64,000 bases of DNA, from NCBI GenBank assembly GCA_017307785.1, contig JAFKGI010000032.1, positions 31,199 through 95,198 of the forward strand, in the 5' to 3' direction. Position numbers and translations under genes: made by a program. Shown piece by piece: positions 27,873 to 35,734 of this stretch (the stretch's first letter is position 1; the number at the start of each line of letters is the position of its first letter). Below the pieces are notes generated by a model. It was not told where the DNA came from. It did no database searches and saw only the letters and a list, made by a program, of their open reading frames with translations. This stretch comes from Vulcanimicrobiota bacterium (GTDB taxonomy: Bacteria; Vulcanimicrobiota; Xenobia; Xenobiales; JADMJV01).

Positions 27873-27890
27873 ATGTGATCTAGATCACAT
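27873..27890. promoter_or_regulatory. Consensus CRP/FNR-family operator (18-bp perfect palindrome)
   Basis: ATGTGATCTAGATCACAT is a perfect palindrome identical to the core of the ideal E. coli CRP site (TGTGA-N6-TCACA). Its centre (27881.5) is ~62 bp upstream of a possible transcription start near 27944 that would follow a weak -10, TACTAA (27932-27937). That is the class I activator spacing. It precedes the coiled-coil gene at 27960. Confidence 0.7.
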
Positions 27891-27896
27891 GGGTTG

Positions 27897-27912
27897 CTAG
27901 TAGCTATCTACT
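27897..27912. repeat. Short inverted repeat downstream of the CRP-type site
   Basis: TAGTAG and CTACTA are exact inverted arms around a 4-nt centre, 7 bp after the CRP-type palindrome. AACTAC occurs twice in tandem just after it (27914-27925). It could be a second operator or chance in an AT-rich promoter. Confidence 0.35.
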
Positions 27913-27959
27913 AAACTACGAACTACAGAGATACTAATCGTAAGTTCGTAGGAGGCTAA

Positions 27960-28577
27960 ATGAGCAGCGCCAATTCCCAGCAACCCCTGGACTCCCGGCT
28001 CCTATCGGCGATGAAGCGCCTTCGCCTCGAGAACATCAACCTGCAACGCCAGATGCGCACCCTCCAATCCGACTGCGAACTCGCCAGCACCGAAGCCAAC
28101 GAGTCCGGCTCCAGGAAGCGCCAGCTGGAAGTTCAGCTGACCGAGGCGGAAAAGCAGCTCCAGGAGCTGCAGGCCCTGCGCAGCCGTGTCGAGGCACTGG
28201 AAGCCGAACAACAGCACTGGGAAAGCCAGCGCCAGGCCGTCACCGGTCTGGCCCAGCGCCAGACTCTGGAGCTCCAGGAATTGCGCACCACTCTGGCCGA
28301 GCGCGACGATCAGGTCGCCACTCTTCAGGCCGCCAACCAGGCCGGCTCTCAGGAACTCGAGCGCGTCAAACAACAGGCCCGTCAGGTCATCGTGCAGCAC
28401 TACCAGGCGATGAAGACCGCCCAGGAGCAGGCCCAACAAGCTTTCGAAGAAGTCCGCCGCAACAAAAGTCAGATGGACGCCATCCGCGCGCCCATCGCGG
28501 CCAACCGGCGCAAGGTCCTGCCTCCGCGGTCCCTGCGCCCCCTAGGAATGAACCAAAATCAGGGAGCCAACTCATGA
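27960..28577 (+). CDS. Coiled-coil protein under CRP-type site, unknown
   Basis: 205 residues, ATG with a strong GGAGG 5 nt upstream. It begins with a short polar leader and continues as Leu/Glu/Gln heptads from ~12 to ~160 (MKRLRLENINLQRQMRTL, then LQELQALRSRVEALEAEQ). A basic Pro/Arg tail (NRRKVLPPRSLRPLG) follows. It is cytoplasmic, with no known domain. It is similar in kind to, but not an obvious duplicate of, the coiled-coil protein just upstream. It overlaps a small downstream frame by 4 nt (ATGA). Confidence 0.65.
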   Translation: MSSANSQQPLDSRLLSAMKRLRLENINLQRQMRTLQSDCELASTEANESGSRKRQLEVQLTEAEKQLQELQALRSRVEALEAEQQHWESQRQAVTGLAQRQTLELQELRTTLAERDDQVATLQAANQAGSQELERVKQQARQVIVQHYQAMKTAQEQAQQAFEEVRRNKSQMDAIRAPIAANRRKVLPPRSLRPLGMNQNQGANS

Positions 28578-28756
28578 CCTACGTGCACCGCATCCGCAAA
28601 CCCAAGGTAGGAACCTTCACCAGCATGCTGCGTCAGCTTTCGCAAGAACAGCTACTGTCCTTATACGAACTGCCTATGCGGGACCGCTCAAGCGAGAGCG
28701 AACCAGTTCGTTTACCTTCTTCCCGTCGACGGGCTTACCGGCAAGTTTCTTCATAA
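28574..28756 (+). CDS. Possible 60-residue protein coupled to the coiled-coil gene
   Basis: The ATG overlaps the previous stop (ATGA). The first ~35 residues (THVHRI-like basic start, then TFTSMLRQLSQEQLLSLYEL) look like a real amphipathic peptide. The last 25 are antisense to the 3' end of the yqeY gene and look arbitrary. Real coding is possible but weakly supported. Confidence 0.35.
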   Translation: MTYVHRIRKPKVGTFTSMLRQLSQEQLLSLYELPMRDRSSESEPVRLPSSRRRAYRQVSS

Positions 28757-29126
28757 CCGCTCCCACCACCGGTCCCTGTTTTTTGGGGTCGGTGGCACCG
28801 AGCTGGGCAATGACCTCATCGACAATGGATCCCAGTTCCTCATCCGAGAGCCCCTTCGGAAGGTACTCTTCCAGAACCGCCAGTTCGGCCTTTTCCACAT
28901 CGGCCAGTTCCTGGCGGTTATTTTTTTCGAAGACCTCGATCGATTCTTTGCGCTGTTTGCACAGCTTCATGATGACGGACATGGCAGCCGCGTCATCGAG
29001 CGTGCCCGCTTCGATCTGAGCGTTTTTCAGGGCGGACTTGAGCATCCGCAGCGAGGACAGACGAACTTTTTCCTGACTTTTCATAGCAGCCGTCAGGTCG
29101 GCCTGCACTTGTTCTAACATTCCCAT
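28674..29126 (-). CDS. yqeY: GatB/YqeY domain protein
   Basis: 150 residues, typical length for YqeY. It matches from LLEQVQADLTAAMKSQEK-type opening (here MLEQVQADLTAAMKSQEK) through LRMLKSALKN, EEYLPKGLSDEEL and MKKLAGKPVDGKKVNELV. The fold is shared with the tail domain of GatB, which binds tRNA. The free-standing protein is thought to bind tRNA or assist amidation, but the role is not settled. ATG GGA ATG offers two adjacent starts. Its 3' end overlaps the 60-residue frame by 83 bp. Confidence 0.85.
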   Translation of the reverse strand: MGMLEQVQADLTAAMKSQEKVRLSSLRMLKSALKNAQIEAGTLDDAAAMSVIMKLCKQRKESIEVFEKNNRQELADVEKAELAVLEEYLPKGLSDEELGSIVDEVIAQLGATDPKKQGPVVGAVMKKLAGKPVDGKKVNELVRSRLSGPA

Positions 29127-29210
29127 AGTCGGGGCTACACCTTAACCGCTCCAATTCCTGTCGCCCGAATCGAGGGGGAGCGAGCAACCCGAAAGAGAAC
29201 AGAGAGGCTT

Positions 29211-29792
29211 ATGTTTTTCGGTTCCTCGCCTATTCCCCAACCGATGCAGCCCAAGTCGCCGGCCGATGCGGCCCTGGCGCAGATGCGCGCGGCGCTTAAA
29301 GAAGAGTGCCAGAATCACCCCACCCTCTTCATGATGGAATGCAAAAAGCTCTATCTGACCATTCTGGAGACCTACGAGCTCCAGGGAAAGGCGCGTCAGG
29401 GCGCTCAGGCGCCCGATGCCCAGGCTCTGCTGACCCAAGAACTGCGCAACCAGCTGCTCGGCTTCGCGCTGATGCAATGTCTGCCCGAGAATGTCTCCAA
29501 GCAGGCAGCTCAGCAAGCTCAGCAACTGGCTGGCGGGCAACGAGCCCAGCGCACTCGCGCCAGCTACCTGGTCTCCGAACTGGAAAAGCACCTGGACGCC
29601 ACGCCGGAGGTCGAGGAGAAGGTCAGCCGCTGGCTGATGCTGCAACCGCTCTTCCGACTCAGCAACCAACAACCGGAGCTATTTCAAGAGCTGGCCAAGC
29701 ACTTTGGCGATCTGGCCAGGAAAATTCCCGACTTGCTTCGCTCCACCAACGAGTCCCTGGTGACGCTGATGAAGACCGCCCCGCCCGGCTGA
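29211..29792 (+). CDS. Helical protein of unknown function
   Basis: 193 residues with AGAGAGG upstream of the ATG. It is mainly helical with Ala/Gln-rich stretches (QAAQQAQQLAGG) and conserved-looking EECQNHPTLFMMECKKLYL. There is no signal peptide or membrane segment. No family is recognised. It lies 83 nt before the NlpC/P60 gene. Confidence 0.6.
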   Translation: MFFGSSPIPQPMQPKSPADAALAQMRAALKEECQNHPTLFMMECKKLYLTILETYELQGKARQGAQAPDAQALLTQELRNQLLGFALMQCLPENVSKQAAQQAQQLAGGQRAQRTRASYLVSELEKHLDATPEVEEKVSRWLMLQPLFRLSNQQPELFQELAKHFGDLARKIPDLLRSTNESLVTLMKTAPPG

Positions 29793-29874
29793 ACGGGATT
29801 GTTTTTCTCTTCCCGGGGGTATGAACGCGGGTATCGGTAACGGCCGCGGTGAAAATCATTCAATGGAGGTGCCT

Positions 29875-30861
29875 ATGAAGAAAGCTGGTGTTCTCGTCAT
29901 GGCGCTGTTTGGTGTCCATCTCTGGGCAGCGGCCGCCCCCACCGACACGCAAGACTACGAATTTTACAAGGTGCGTAGCGGCGAAAGTGTCGACACGATC
30001 GCCATGAGCCGCGGTCTCCGTCCGGACGTTCTGCGCTCTCTCAACCCGGTATTGGAAAACGTCGTGTTCCCCCAAGAAGGCACCGTAATTTTCGTTCCTC
30101 CGCGCCCCGAGGCTCCTCGCCGGCCCATGGCCGCTCGCTCCGGACGCCTGCGTCCCAGCGCCGAGCCAGTCGCCTCCGCCGCTCCGGTGACCAGTGCCGC
30201 TCCTGCTCACGTCGCTCCGACCGCAGCACCGGCTCCGGCCCCGCGCCCTGCCCGAGCGGGCAGTTTCGGACTCAGCGAAGAGGAAGTCGATTACATCTTT
30301 GAACACGTGGTGGTGACCCGCCGCGGAATGGTCGAGGACAGCGAACCCCTGGCCTTGCCCACACACCAGAACGTCATGATCACCGCCGACGGTCGCTCGG
30401 TGGCGGTGCCCAGCGCCGCCCCCAAGCGCGTGGCCAAGAAAAAAGAAGCCAAAGAAGAGATCGACAAACTGGTGGGCCTGTCCCCCCGTGGCCAGCGAGT
30501 CGTTCATCTCATCCAGGAGTCTTTCAAATATCTGGGCGTCCCCTATGTCTGGGGCGGCGAACAGGCCAGCGGCATGGATTGCTCCGGCTTCACCCAGAAG
30601 GTGTTTTGCGACCGCGGCATGCCCATCCCGCGCACGGCCGACCTGCAGTTCGAAGTGGGTCAGGTGGTGCCCCGCGGCCAGGAACAGCCCGGCGACATGG
30701 TCTTCTTTGAGACCTACTGCCCCGGAGCGTCCCATGTGGGCATCTACATGGGTCGGAACCAGTTCGTCCACGCCTCCTCGGGTGCGGGCTACATCACTTT
30801 CGGCGATTTGCGCGACGAGTATTTCTCGAGATGTTATCTAGGCGCCCGACGCAATTGGTAG
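29875..30861 (+). CDS. Exported LysM-NlpC/P60 peptidoglycan endopeptidase
   Basis: 328 residues from the ATG at 29875, preceded by GGAGG (29865-29869); the ATG at 29821 lacks one. A signal peptide (~1-20) is followed by a LysM-like domain (YKVRSGESVDTIAMSRGL...EGTVIFVPP), a Pro/Ala linker, a Lys-rich spacer and an NlpC/P60 domain with C236 in GMDCSGFTQ, then SHVGIYMG and VHASS. It should cleave wall stem peptides. It is the second NlpC/P60 enzyme in the window, with LysM in place of SH3 domains. It overlaps the next gene by 31 nt. Confidence 0.9.
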   Translation: MKKAGVLVMALFGVHLWAAAAPTDTQDYEFYKVRSGESVDTIAMSRGLRPDVLRSLNPVLENVVFPQEGTVIFVPPRPEAPRRPMAARSGRLRPSAEPVASAAPVTSAAPAHVAPTAAPAPAPRPARAGSFGLSEEEVDYIFEHVVVTRRGMVEDSEPLALPTHQNVMITADGRSVAVPSAAPKRVAKKKEAKEEIDKLVGLSPRGQRVVHLIQESFKYLGVPYVWGGEQASGMDCSGFTQKVFCDRGMPIPRTADLQFEVGQVVPRGQEQPGDMVFFETYCPGASHVGIYMGRNQFVHASSGAGYITFGDLRDEYFSRCYLGARRNW

Positions 30862-31706
30862 CGAGGCTGCTGTTGCTCTGGCTGTTGGCGTTCGGCGCCG
30901 CGGCCGAACCGCTCAGCCTGAACCAGGTCGTCGAAGAAGCTCGGGACGGAGTCTACAACCGCTTCTGGCTGGACGGAATGGAAGCCGAAGAAGGCTTCTC
31001 TCTGGATCAACTGGCCCGCAGTCAGTGGTTCGCCCTGCAGCTTGATCACCCTCAGGCGGATGATGGCCTGGTCGCCGCCGGCGCGGCTCTGGCCCTGAAC
31101 AAGCCTTCTGCCTACCTGGTCATGGGGCGCGAGCAACTTCCCTACTTCCTGCGCCAGGCCGACAAGGTGCGTCCCGGCCAGGTCCTGATTCCGGGTCCCT
31201 CCGAGCACGACGTCAGCTTCCAGACTCAGCCGGCTCCGCTGGCGACCCTGGATAAGCCGGTGGACAGCTTCATCGGTAGCTTGATGTCCAATCTCAACAA
31301 CTTCGAGTACGGCGAAGCACGACTGCATCTGGGAGCCATCCGGGATGCCCTGATCAGCGCCGGCGGTCGCAAGTATCCGTATTGCGAGGCACTCAATGTG
31401 GCCAGGCCGTCCGACTTTGACAGTCCCGCCAAAGCGCTGGCTCAGGATCTGGCGGCGCTCCAGAAGGCCGAGACCTGTATTTTCTACTTGTATGATGGCA
31501 AGTCTCGGCCGTCTGGAGTCTGGGTGGAAGTAGGAGCCGCCCTGGCCTGGAATAAACCAAGCGTCCTTCTGACCCCGTCGCTGGAAGCACTTCCCCCGGC
31601 TTTACGACTGCCGCAACGCAACTTGCGCGTGGTGGTGTATCAGACCCGCCAACATCTTCTCCATCAACTTCAGGGAGACGACGCTCGCTCGCTGGTGGTC
31701 CCCTGA
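30831..31706 (+). CDS. Exported protein with duplicated nucleoside-deoxyribosyltransferase-like fold
   Basis: 291 residues. A signal peptide ends near AFGAAA; a TTG at 30855 gives a more compact signal and is an alternative start. The mature chain holds two similar halves. The second has CIFYLYDGKSRPSGVWVEVG then AALAWNKPSVLL; the first has FALQLDHPQADDGLVAAGAALALNKPSAYL (two stretches). The GxxVEVGAAxAxxKP pattern is the NDT/TIR-like Rossmann motif whose Glu is catalytic in deoxyribosyltransferases. Only the second half keeps the Glu; the first has Ala. A secreted member is unexpected because the substrates are nucleosides. It ends in a CTGA overlap with the next gene. Confidence 0.65.
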   Translation: MLSRRPTQLVARLLLLWLLAFGAAAEPLSLNQVVEEARDGVYNRFWLDGMEAEEGFSLDQLARSQWFALQLDHPQADDGLVAAGAALALNKPSAYLVMGREQLPYFLRQADKVRPGQVLIPGPSEHDVSFQTQPAPLATLDKPVDSFIGSLMSNLNNFEYGEARLHLGAIRDALISAGGRKYPYCEALNVARPSDFDSPAKALAQDLAALQKAETCIFYLYDGKSRPSGVWVEVGAALAWNKPSVLLTPSLEALPPALRLPQRNLRVVVYQTRQHLLHQLQGDDARSLVVP

Positions 31707-32431
31707 AGCGCCTGCTGCTGACCCTGGGCGTTCTGCTCGCCGGCTACGCCTACTGGGTAAGCAACCCGCCCTCACGCTATGAAGCCCAGTTTCAGGAAGC
31801 CCGTCAGCGTCACCGCCCCGGTCCCAACCTGGTTCAACTCGAGGCTGAACTCAAGGCCCGCTCTCAGAGCTTTCAAGAACTGAGGATCGAGAAACTCTCG
31901 CCGGCTCAACTGCGCAAGCTGCAAAGCCAGCTCGCAGCCACCCGTTGGAAGCCGGAAGACTACGCAACGGCCTACGAGGCCTCGATTCTCGACTTCCCTT
32001 CCGAACCGCCCAAACTCTCGGGCATCTTCGCTCTTCCAGGCATGGCTGCCCGCGAAGCCCGTCTCTTCAAAAACGACTTCACCGCCCAGCTAGAACGAGT
32101 GCGCGCCGGCGAGGATTTTTCCACACTCCCTCGAGATGCGGCGCCCGACTGGGATTGGATTTGCGGCCGCCACGGCGTGCTGCGCAGCCCCTTCCTGAAG
32201 CCGACCCCCGACTGCCACGAAGAGTTCGAAAGGCTACGCCGCCAGCAGGCCTATCTGCATCTCTTGAGCGGCATCCTGCTGGAACGGGCCGAGACCGGCC
32301 AATGGCCGATCAGCTTGAAAGAGATGTCGGGCTTTGAGCCGCTGCCCGAACTGGATCGCAAGGCGGTCCACTACAACGCTCTGGGTGATAGCCTTGAGGT
32401 CCGCTGGGGGGACTGGAGCTTTACTCGATGA
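31703..32431 (+). CDS. Membrane-anchored or exported unknown protein with CTG start
   Basis: 242 residues if initiated at the CTG in the CTGA overlap (31703). This start gives KRLLLTLGVLLAGYAYWVS, an ideal signal or anchor, directly at the N-terminus. The first in-frame ATG (32042) would remove half of a continuous Arg/Glu/Leu-rich reading frame. The rest is helical and soluble (LEAELKARSQSFQELRIEKL, LRRQQAYLHLLSGILLERAE). No family is recognised. It is coupled to the deoxyribosyltransferase-like gene and overlaps the convergent mqnE by 11 nt. Confidence 0.65.
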   Translation: MKRLLLTLGVLLAGYAYWVSNPPSRYEAQFQEARQRHRPGPNLVQLEAELKARSQSFQELRIEKLSPAQLRKLQSQLAATRWKPEDYATAYEASILDFPSEPPKLSGIFALPGMAAREARLFKNDFTAQLERVRAGEDFSTLPRDAAPDWDWICGRHGVLRSPFLKPTPDCHEEFERLRRQQAYLHLLSGILLERAETGQWPISLKEMSGFEPLPELDRKAVHYNALGDSLEVRWGDWSFTR

Positions 32432-33506
32432 CTTCGTAGAGCCCGTTGCGGCGCTTGGGATCGCGACCCGAGTCGCGAATCATCTGTCGCAGGGATTCTT
32501 CGGTCAGTCCCACCGGAGTATCGCAGCCGGCCATGTGGGTGATGCGCTCATCCACCACCGTGCCGTCAAAATCATCGGCACCAAAGAACTGCGAACGGCG
32601 GGCGTTTTCAAGACCGCTCATAATCCAGTAAGCCTTGATATGGTCGAAATTATCCAACATCAGGCGGCCCACCGCGGTTTGGCGCACCACCTCGTCGCCA
32701 CTGCGCAAAGGCAGCTTCTTGAGAGGCGTATTGTCCGGGTGGAAACGCAGCGGAATGAAGGCCAGAAAGCCACCGTGCTGATCCTGCAGATTGCGCAGGC
32801 GGACCATGTGCTCGACCCGCTCCTGGTCGGTTTCGATGTGGCCGTAGAGCATGGTGGCGCTGGTGCGGATCCCCAGTTTGTGGGCGATGCCATGAATCTC
32901 CAGCCAGCGGTCCGGGCCCATCTTCTCGCGATAGAGTTTCTGGTGGATCCGGTCGGTCAGCACCTCGGCCCCGCCTCCCGGCAGCGACTGCAGACCGTGT
33001 TCGCGCAGATCGGAGAGCACCCAGTCGACGCTCTTGCCGGCCAACTCCGCGAAGTAGTCGATTTCCACCGCCGTGAAGGCCTTCAAGTGGGCCTGCGGAT
33101 AGTGCTCGCGTAGCGTCTTGAGCAACTTGGGATAATATTCGTAAGGATAATCCGGGTGAAGCCCGCCCACGATGTGAATCTCGGGGTCCTTGACGTCCTT
33201 CATGATCGAGACGCGCTGGATCATCTCGTCCATGGACATCTCGTAGCCGCCCTCCCGGCCGCGTTTGCGGGCGAAGGCGCAGAACATACAAGAGAGGGTG
33301 CACAAATTCGAGTAGTTCAGGTGCATGTTGACGATATAGGTGGTGCGAATGCCGTAGCGGCGTTCCCGCACTTTGTTGGCCAGAGCACCCACCCACTCCA
33401 GGTCAGGCTCTTGATAGAGGGCGAGACCTTCTTCCGCGCTCAGGCGCTGGCCGTGCTCGACCTTCTCTTCAATGATCCCCCGTAATGGTGCTGCAATTGT
33501 ATCCAT
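32421..33506 (-). CDS. mqnE: Aminodeoxyfutalosine synthase (radical SAM)
   Basis: 361 residues, typical for MqnE. The radical SAM cluster is C69-x3-C73-x2-C76 in NLCTLSCMFCAF. MqnE traits follow: HIVGGLHPDYPYEYY, LPGGGAEVL, SATMLYGHIET and LRFHPDNTPL. It joins 3-[(1-carboxyvinyl)oxy]benzoate to SAM-derived adenosine to make aminofutalosine, an early step of the alternative menaquinone route. A GGAGGG ribosome site precedes the ATG. It is a single gene, divergent from the Tim44-like gene. Confidence 0.92.
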   Translation of the reverse strand: MDTIAAPLRGIIEEKVEHGQRLSAEEGLALYQEPDLEWVGALANKVRERRYGIRTTYIVNMHLNYSNLCTLSCMFCAFARKRGREGGYEMSMDEMIQRVSIMKDVKDPEIHIVGGLHPDYPYEYYPKLLKTLREHYPQAHLKAFTAVEIDYFAELAGKSVDWVLSDLREHGLQSLPGGGAEVLTDRIHQKLYREKMGPDRWLEIHGIAHKLGIRTSATMLYGHIETDQERVEHMVRLRNLQDQHGGFLAFIPLRFHPDNTPLKKLPLRSGDEVVRQTAVGRLMLDNFDHIKAYWIMSGLENARRSQFFGADDFDGTVVDERITHMAGCDTPVGLTEESLRQMIRDSGRDPKRRNGLYEVIE

Positions 33507-33569
33507 AGGGCCCTCCTACCCAGGCAGGCAAAATAGCAATCCTTGCCCCGGTGAGTTATTCTATAGATC

Positions 33570-34199
33570 ATGCTCGAGCCACTCTTACTGACGGTCGCGG
33601 TGGTCACGATCCCCTTCGGGCTGTATCTGGCTTTTGACCGCAAGAAAACCGATCAAAGGGTGCAAAAGCGCATCAATCGTCACGAGCGCACTCGCCAGGC
33701 CCTGCAGCGCCTGAGCCAGTCCGAGGAACACTGGAGTCCCAATCACCTGCGCTTCGAGTTGCGCCAGAACTATCGCAGCATCCAAAAGCTGCGCCTGGCC
33801 GGCGAGTGGGACGCCCTCCCCCCTCACGTCTCCATCGGCCCCCTGCAAGAATGGCGCGCCGACTGGGATCGCCGCGAAAGAATGGGCCTGCGCTGGGTGC
33901 TCGAGCCGCTGGAGATCGTCGACGTCCAACCGGTCAATCTGCAAAACCGACCCGGCTACGAGAAAGATTTCGTAACCGTGGAAATCGAGACGCGACGTCG
34001 TGACTTCGTGAGAGGGGCCGAGGGCTGCTTCCAGGAGGGCTCGGGAGAAATCGGCCCGTCTCCCGACCACATCGCCATCGAACTCTTCAAGGAATACTGG
34101 ACCTTCAACCGCCGGGCCGACGGCTGGACGCTGGTGCGCACCGACCGCACCTTTCCGGAAAATCTGGCCTTCATCGAAGACGAAGAACCAGCCGTCTGA
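33570..34199 (+). CDS. Membrane-anchored Tim44-like domain protein
   Basis: 209 residues. An N-terminal hydrophobic segment (PLLLTVAVVTIPFGLYLAF) anchors it; a basic stretch follows. Residues ~75-200 match the Tim44-like fold: LPPHVSIGPLQEW, LEIVDVQPVNL, DFVTVEIETRRRDFV and EYWTFNRRADGWTLV. Bacterial members are of uncertain function, with lipid contact or transport suggested. It lies 59 nt before gatB. Confidence 0.65.
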   Translation: MLEPLLLTVAVVTIPFGLYLAFDRKKTDQRVQKRINRHERTRQALQRLSQSEEHWSPNHLRFELRQNYRSIQKLRLAGEWDALPPHVSIGPLQEWRADWDRRERMGLRWVLEPLEIVDVQPVNLQNRPGYEKDFVTVEIETRRRDFVRGAEGCFQEGSGEIGPSPDHIAIELFKEYWTFNRRADGWTLVRTDRTFPENLAFIEDEEPAV

Positions 34200-34258
34200 C
34201 GGGCAGGGATGGCCTGGGCTGGAGGGAAGTTCGGCTGTAGTTTATCGCCCGGGAGTGA

Positions 34259-35734
34259 GTGCAAGTGCAGTACGAAGCCGTCATTGGTCTGGAAGTCCAC
34301 GTCGAATTGGCCACCAACAGCAAACTCTTTTGTGGTTGCGCCAACCGCTTCGGAGCGCCGCCCAACTCGCTGGTCTGCCCCATCTGCCTGGGCCTTCCCG
34401 GTAGCCTTCCGGTGGTCAATCAGAAAGCCGTCGAACTGCACTTGCTGGCGGCTAAAGCTCTGGAGTGCTCGGTTCCCAGTCTGTCCAAGTTCGACCGTAA
34501 GAACTACTTCTATCCGGACATGCCCAAGGATTTTCAGACTTCTCAGTATGACCAACCGCTGGCCGCTCACGGCCGGCTGGTCATCTCCGACCTGGACCAG
34601 GAAGAAAAAGTCATCAACATCACCCGCATCCATCTGGAAGAGGATACGGGCAAGTCGATCCACTTCAAACGCAACGCCAACGGTGACCTGGTGCCCGACC
34701 GATTGGCCTCCTCGGAACTCAGCCTGGTCGACTACAACCGGGCCGGCGTTCCCCTGATGGAGATCGTCTCCGAACCCGAAATCCGCACGGCCGACGAAGC
34801 CAGCGCTTATCTGCAAAAAATGCGCGAAATCCTGGTCTGGCTGGGCATCAGCGACTGCCGCATGGAGGAAGGCTCGATGCGCTGTGACGCCAACATTTCC
34901 GTGCGCCCAGTCGGCCAGGAAGCCTTTGGCACCAGAACTGAGATCAAGAACATGAACAGCTTCAAGTCGGTGCGCGACGCCGTCGACTTTGAGATCCAGC
35001 GCCAGATCAAGGTTGTCAGCGAGGGCGGCAAGGTCGTCCAGGAAACGCGCGGTTGGGACGAGGCTCGCAAAATCACCATTTCCATGCGGAGTAAGGAAGA
35101 GGCCCACGACTACCGCTACTTTCCGGAACCCGATCTGCCGCCTCTGGAAATCTCGGCCGAGTGGCTCGGCCAGATTGAGAAGGGCCTTACGGAACTGCCC
35201 CGCCAACGGGCTCAACGCTATGTGCAGGGTGGCCTGAGCGCCTACGACGCCGGCCTGATGGTGCAGAGCCGGGCTCTCTCCGATTTCTTCGAGCAGTGCC
35301 TGAACCTGGGTGCGGAAGCTAAGGAGGTCAGCAACTGGCTGGCCAATGAAGTCGCCCGCCTCAGTCAGGAGCGAGGCATTCCTCTGGCCGAGAGTCGCCT
35401 CACGCCTCAGGGCCTGGTGCAGGTCATCGCGCAACTGGCCGGCTCAAAAGTCAACCGCCAAGGCGCTCGTCAGGTGCTGGAAAAACTCTATGAAGAAGGC
35501 GGCGAGGCCGCCGAATGGGTCGAAAAGCTCGGATTGGCGCAAATCGGTGGCGGCGACGAACTCAAAGGGATGGTGCAGGGGGTGGTGGACGCCAACCCCG
35601 GCCCGGTCAGCGAGTATAAGGCGGGCAAAGAAAAGGCCCTCAATCAGTTAGTGGGACAGGTGATGAAGCAGAGCAAGGGGCGAGCCAACGCCGCCGAAGT
35701 CATGCGCATCCTCAAGGAGGTTCTCGATGCCTGA
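34259..35734 (+). CDS. gatB: Aspartyl/glutamyl-tRNA amidotransferase subunit B
   Basis: 491 residues, full length. It opens at a GTG with the family start QYEAVIGLEVHVEL. Zn-binding cysteines are in CGCANRFG and CPICLGLPGSLP. DYNRAGVPLMEIVSEPE, SMRCDANISVRP and YRYFPEPDLPPLEIS are diagnostic, and the YqeY-like tail is present. With GatA and GatC (not in the window) it amidates misacylated Glu-tRNA(Gln) and/or Asp-tRNA(Asn). It overlaps the moeA-like gene by 8 nt. Confidence 0.95.
   Translation: MQVQYEAVIGLEVHVELATNSKLFCGCANRFGAPPNSLVCPICLGLPGSLPVVNQKAVELHLLAAKALECSVPSLSKFDRKNYFYPDMPKDFQTSQYDQPLAAHGRLVISDLDQEEKVINITRIHLEEDTGKSIHFKRNANGDLVPDRLASSELSLVDYNRAGVPLMEIVSEPEIRTADEASAYLQKMREILVWLGISDCRMEEGSMRCDANISVRPVGQEAFGTRTEIKNMNSFKSVRDAVDFEIQRQIKVVSEGGKVVQETRGWDEARKITISMRSKEEAHDYRYFPEPDLPPLEISAEWLGQIEKGLTELPRQRAQRYVQGGLSAYDAGLMVQSRALSDFFEQCLNLGAEAKEVSNWLANEVARLSQERGIPLAESRLTPQGLVQVIAQLAGSKVNRQGARQVLEKLYEEGGEAAEWVEKLGLAQIGGGDELKGMVQGVVDANPGPVSEYKAGKEKALNQLVGQVMKQSKGRANAAEVMRILKEVLDA

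Noticed and set aside
32042..32431. Treating this region as a broken or truncated gene
   Set aside because: The frame is intact back to a CTG start at 31703, which supplies an N-terminal hydrophobic segment.
33956..35434. 492-codon frame antisense to gatB
   Set aside because: It mirrors the gatB codon pattern; gatB is unambiguous and the antisense product has no recognisable domain.
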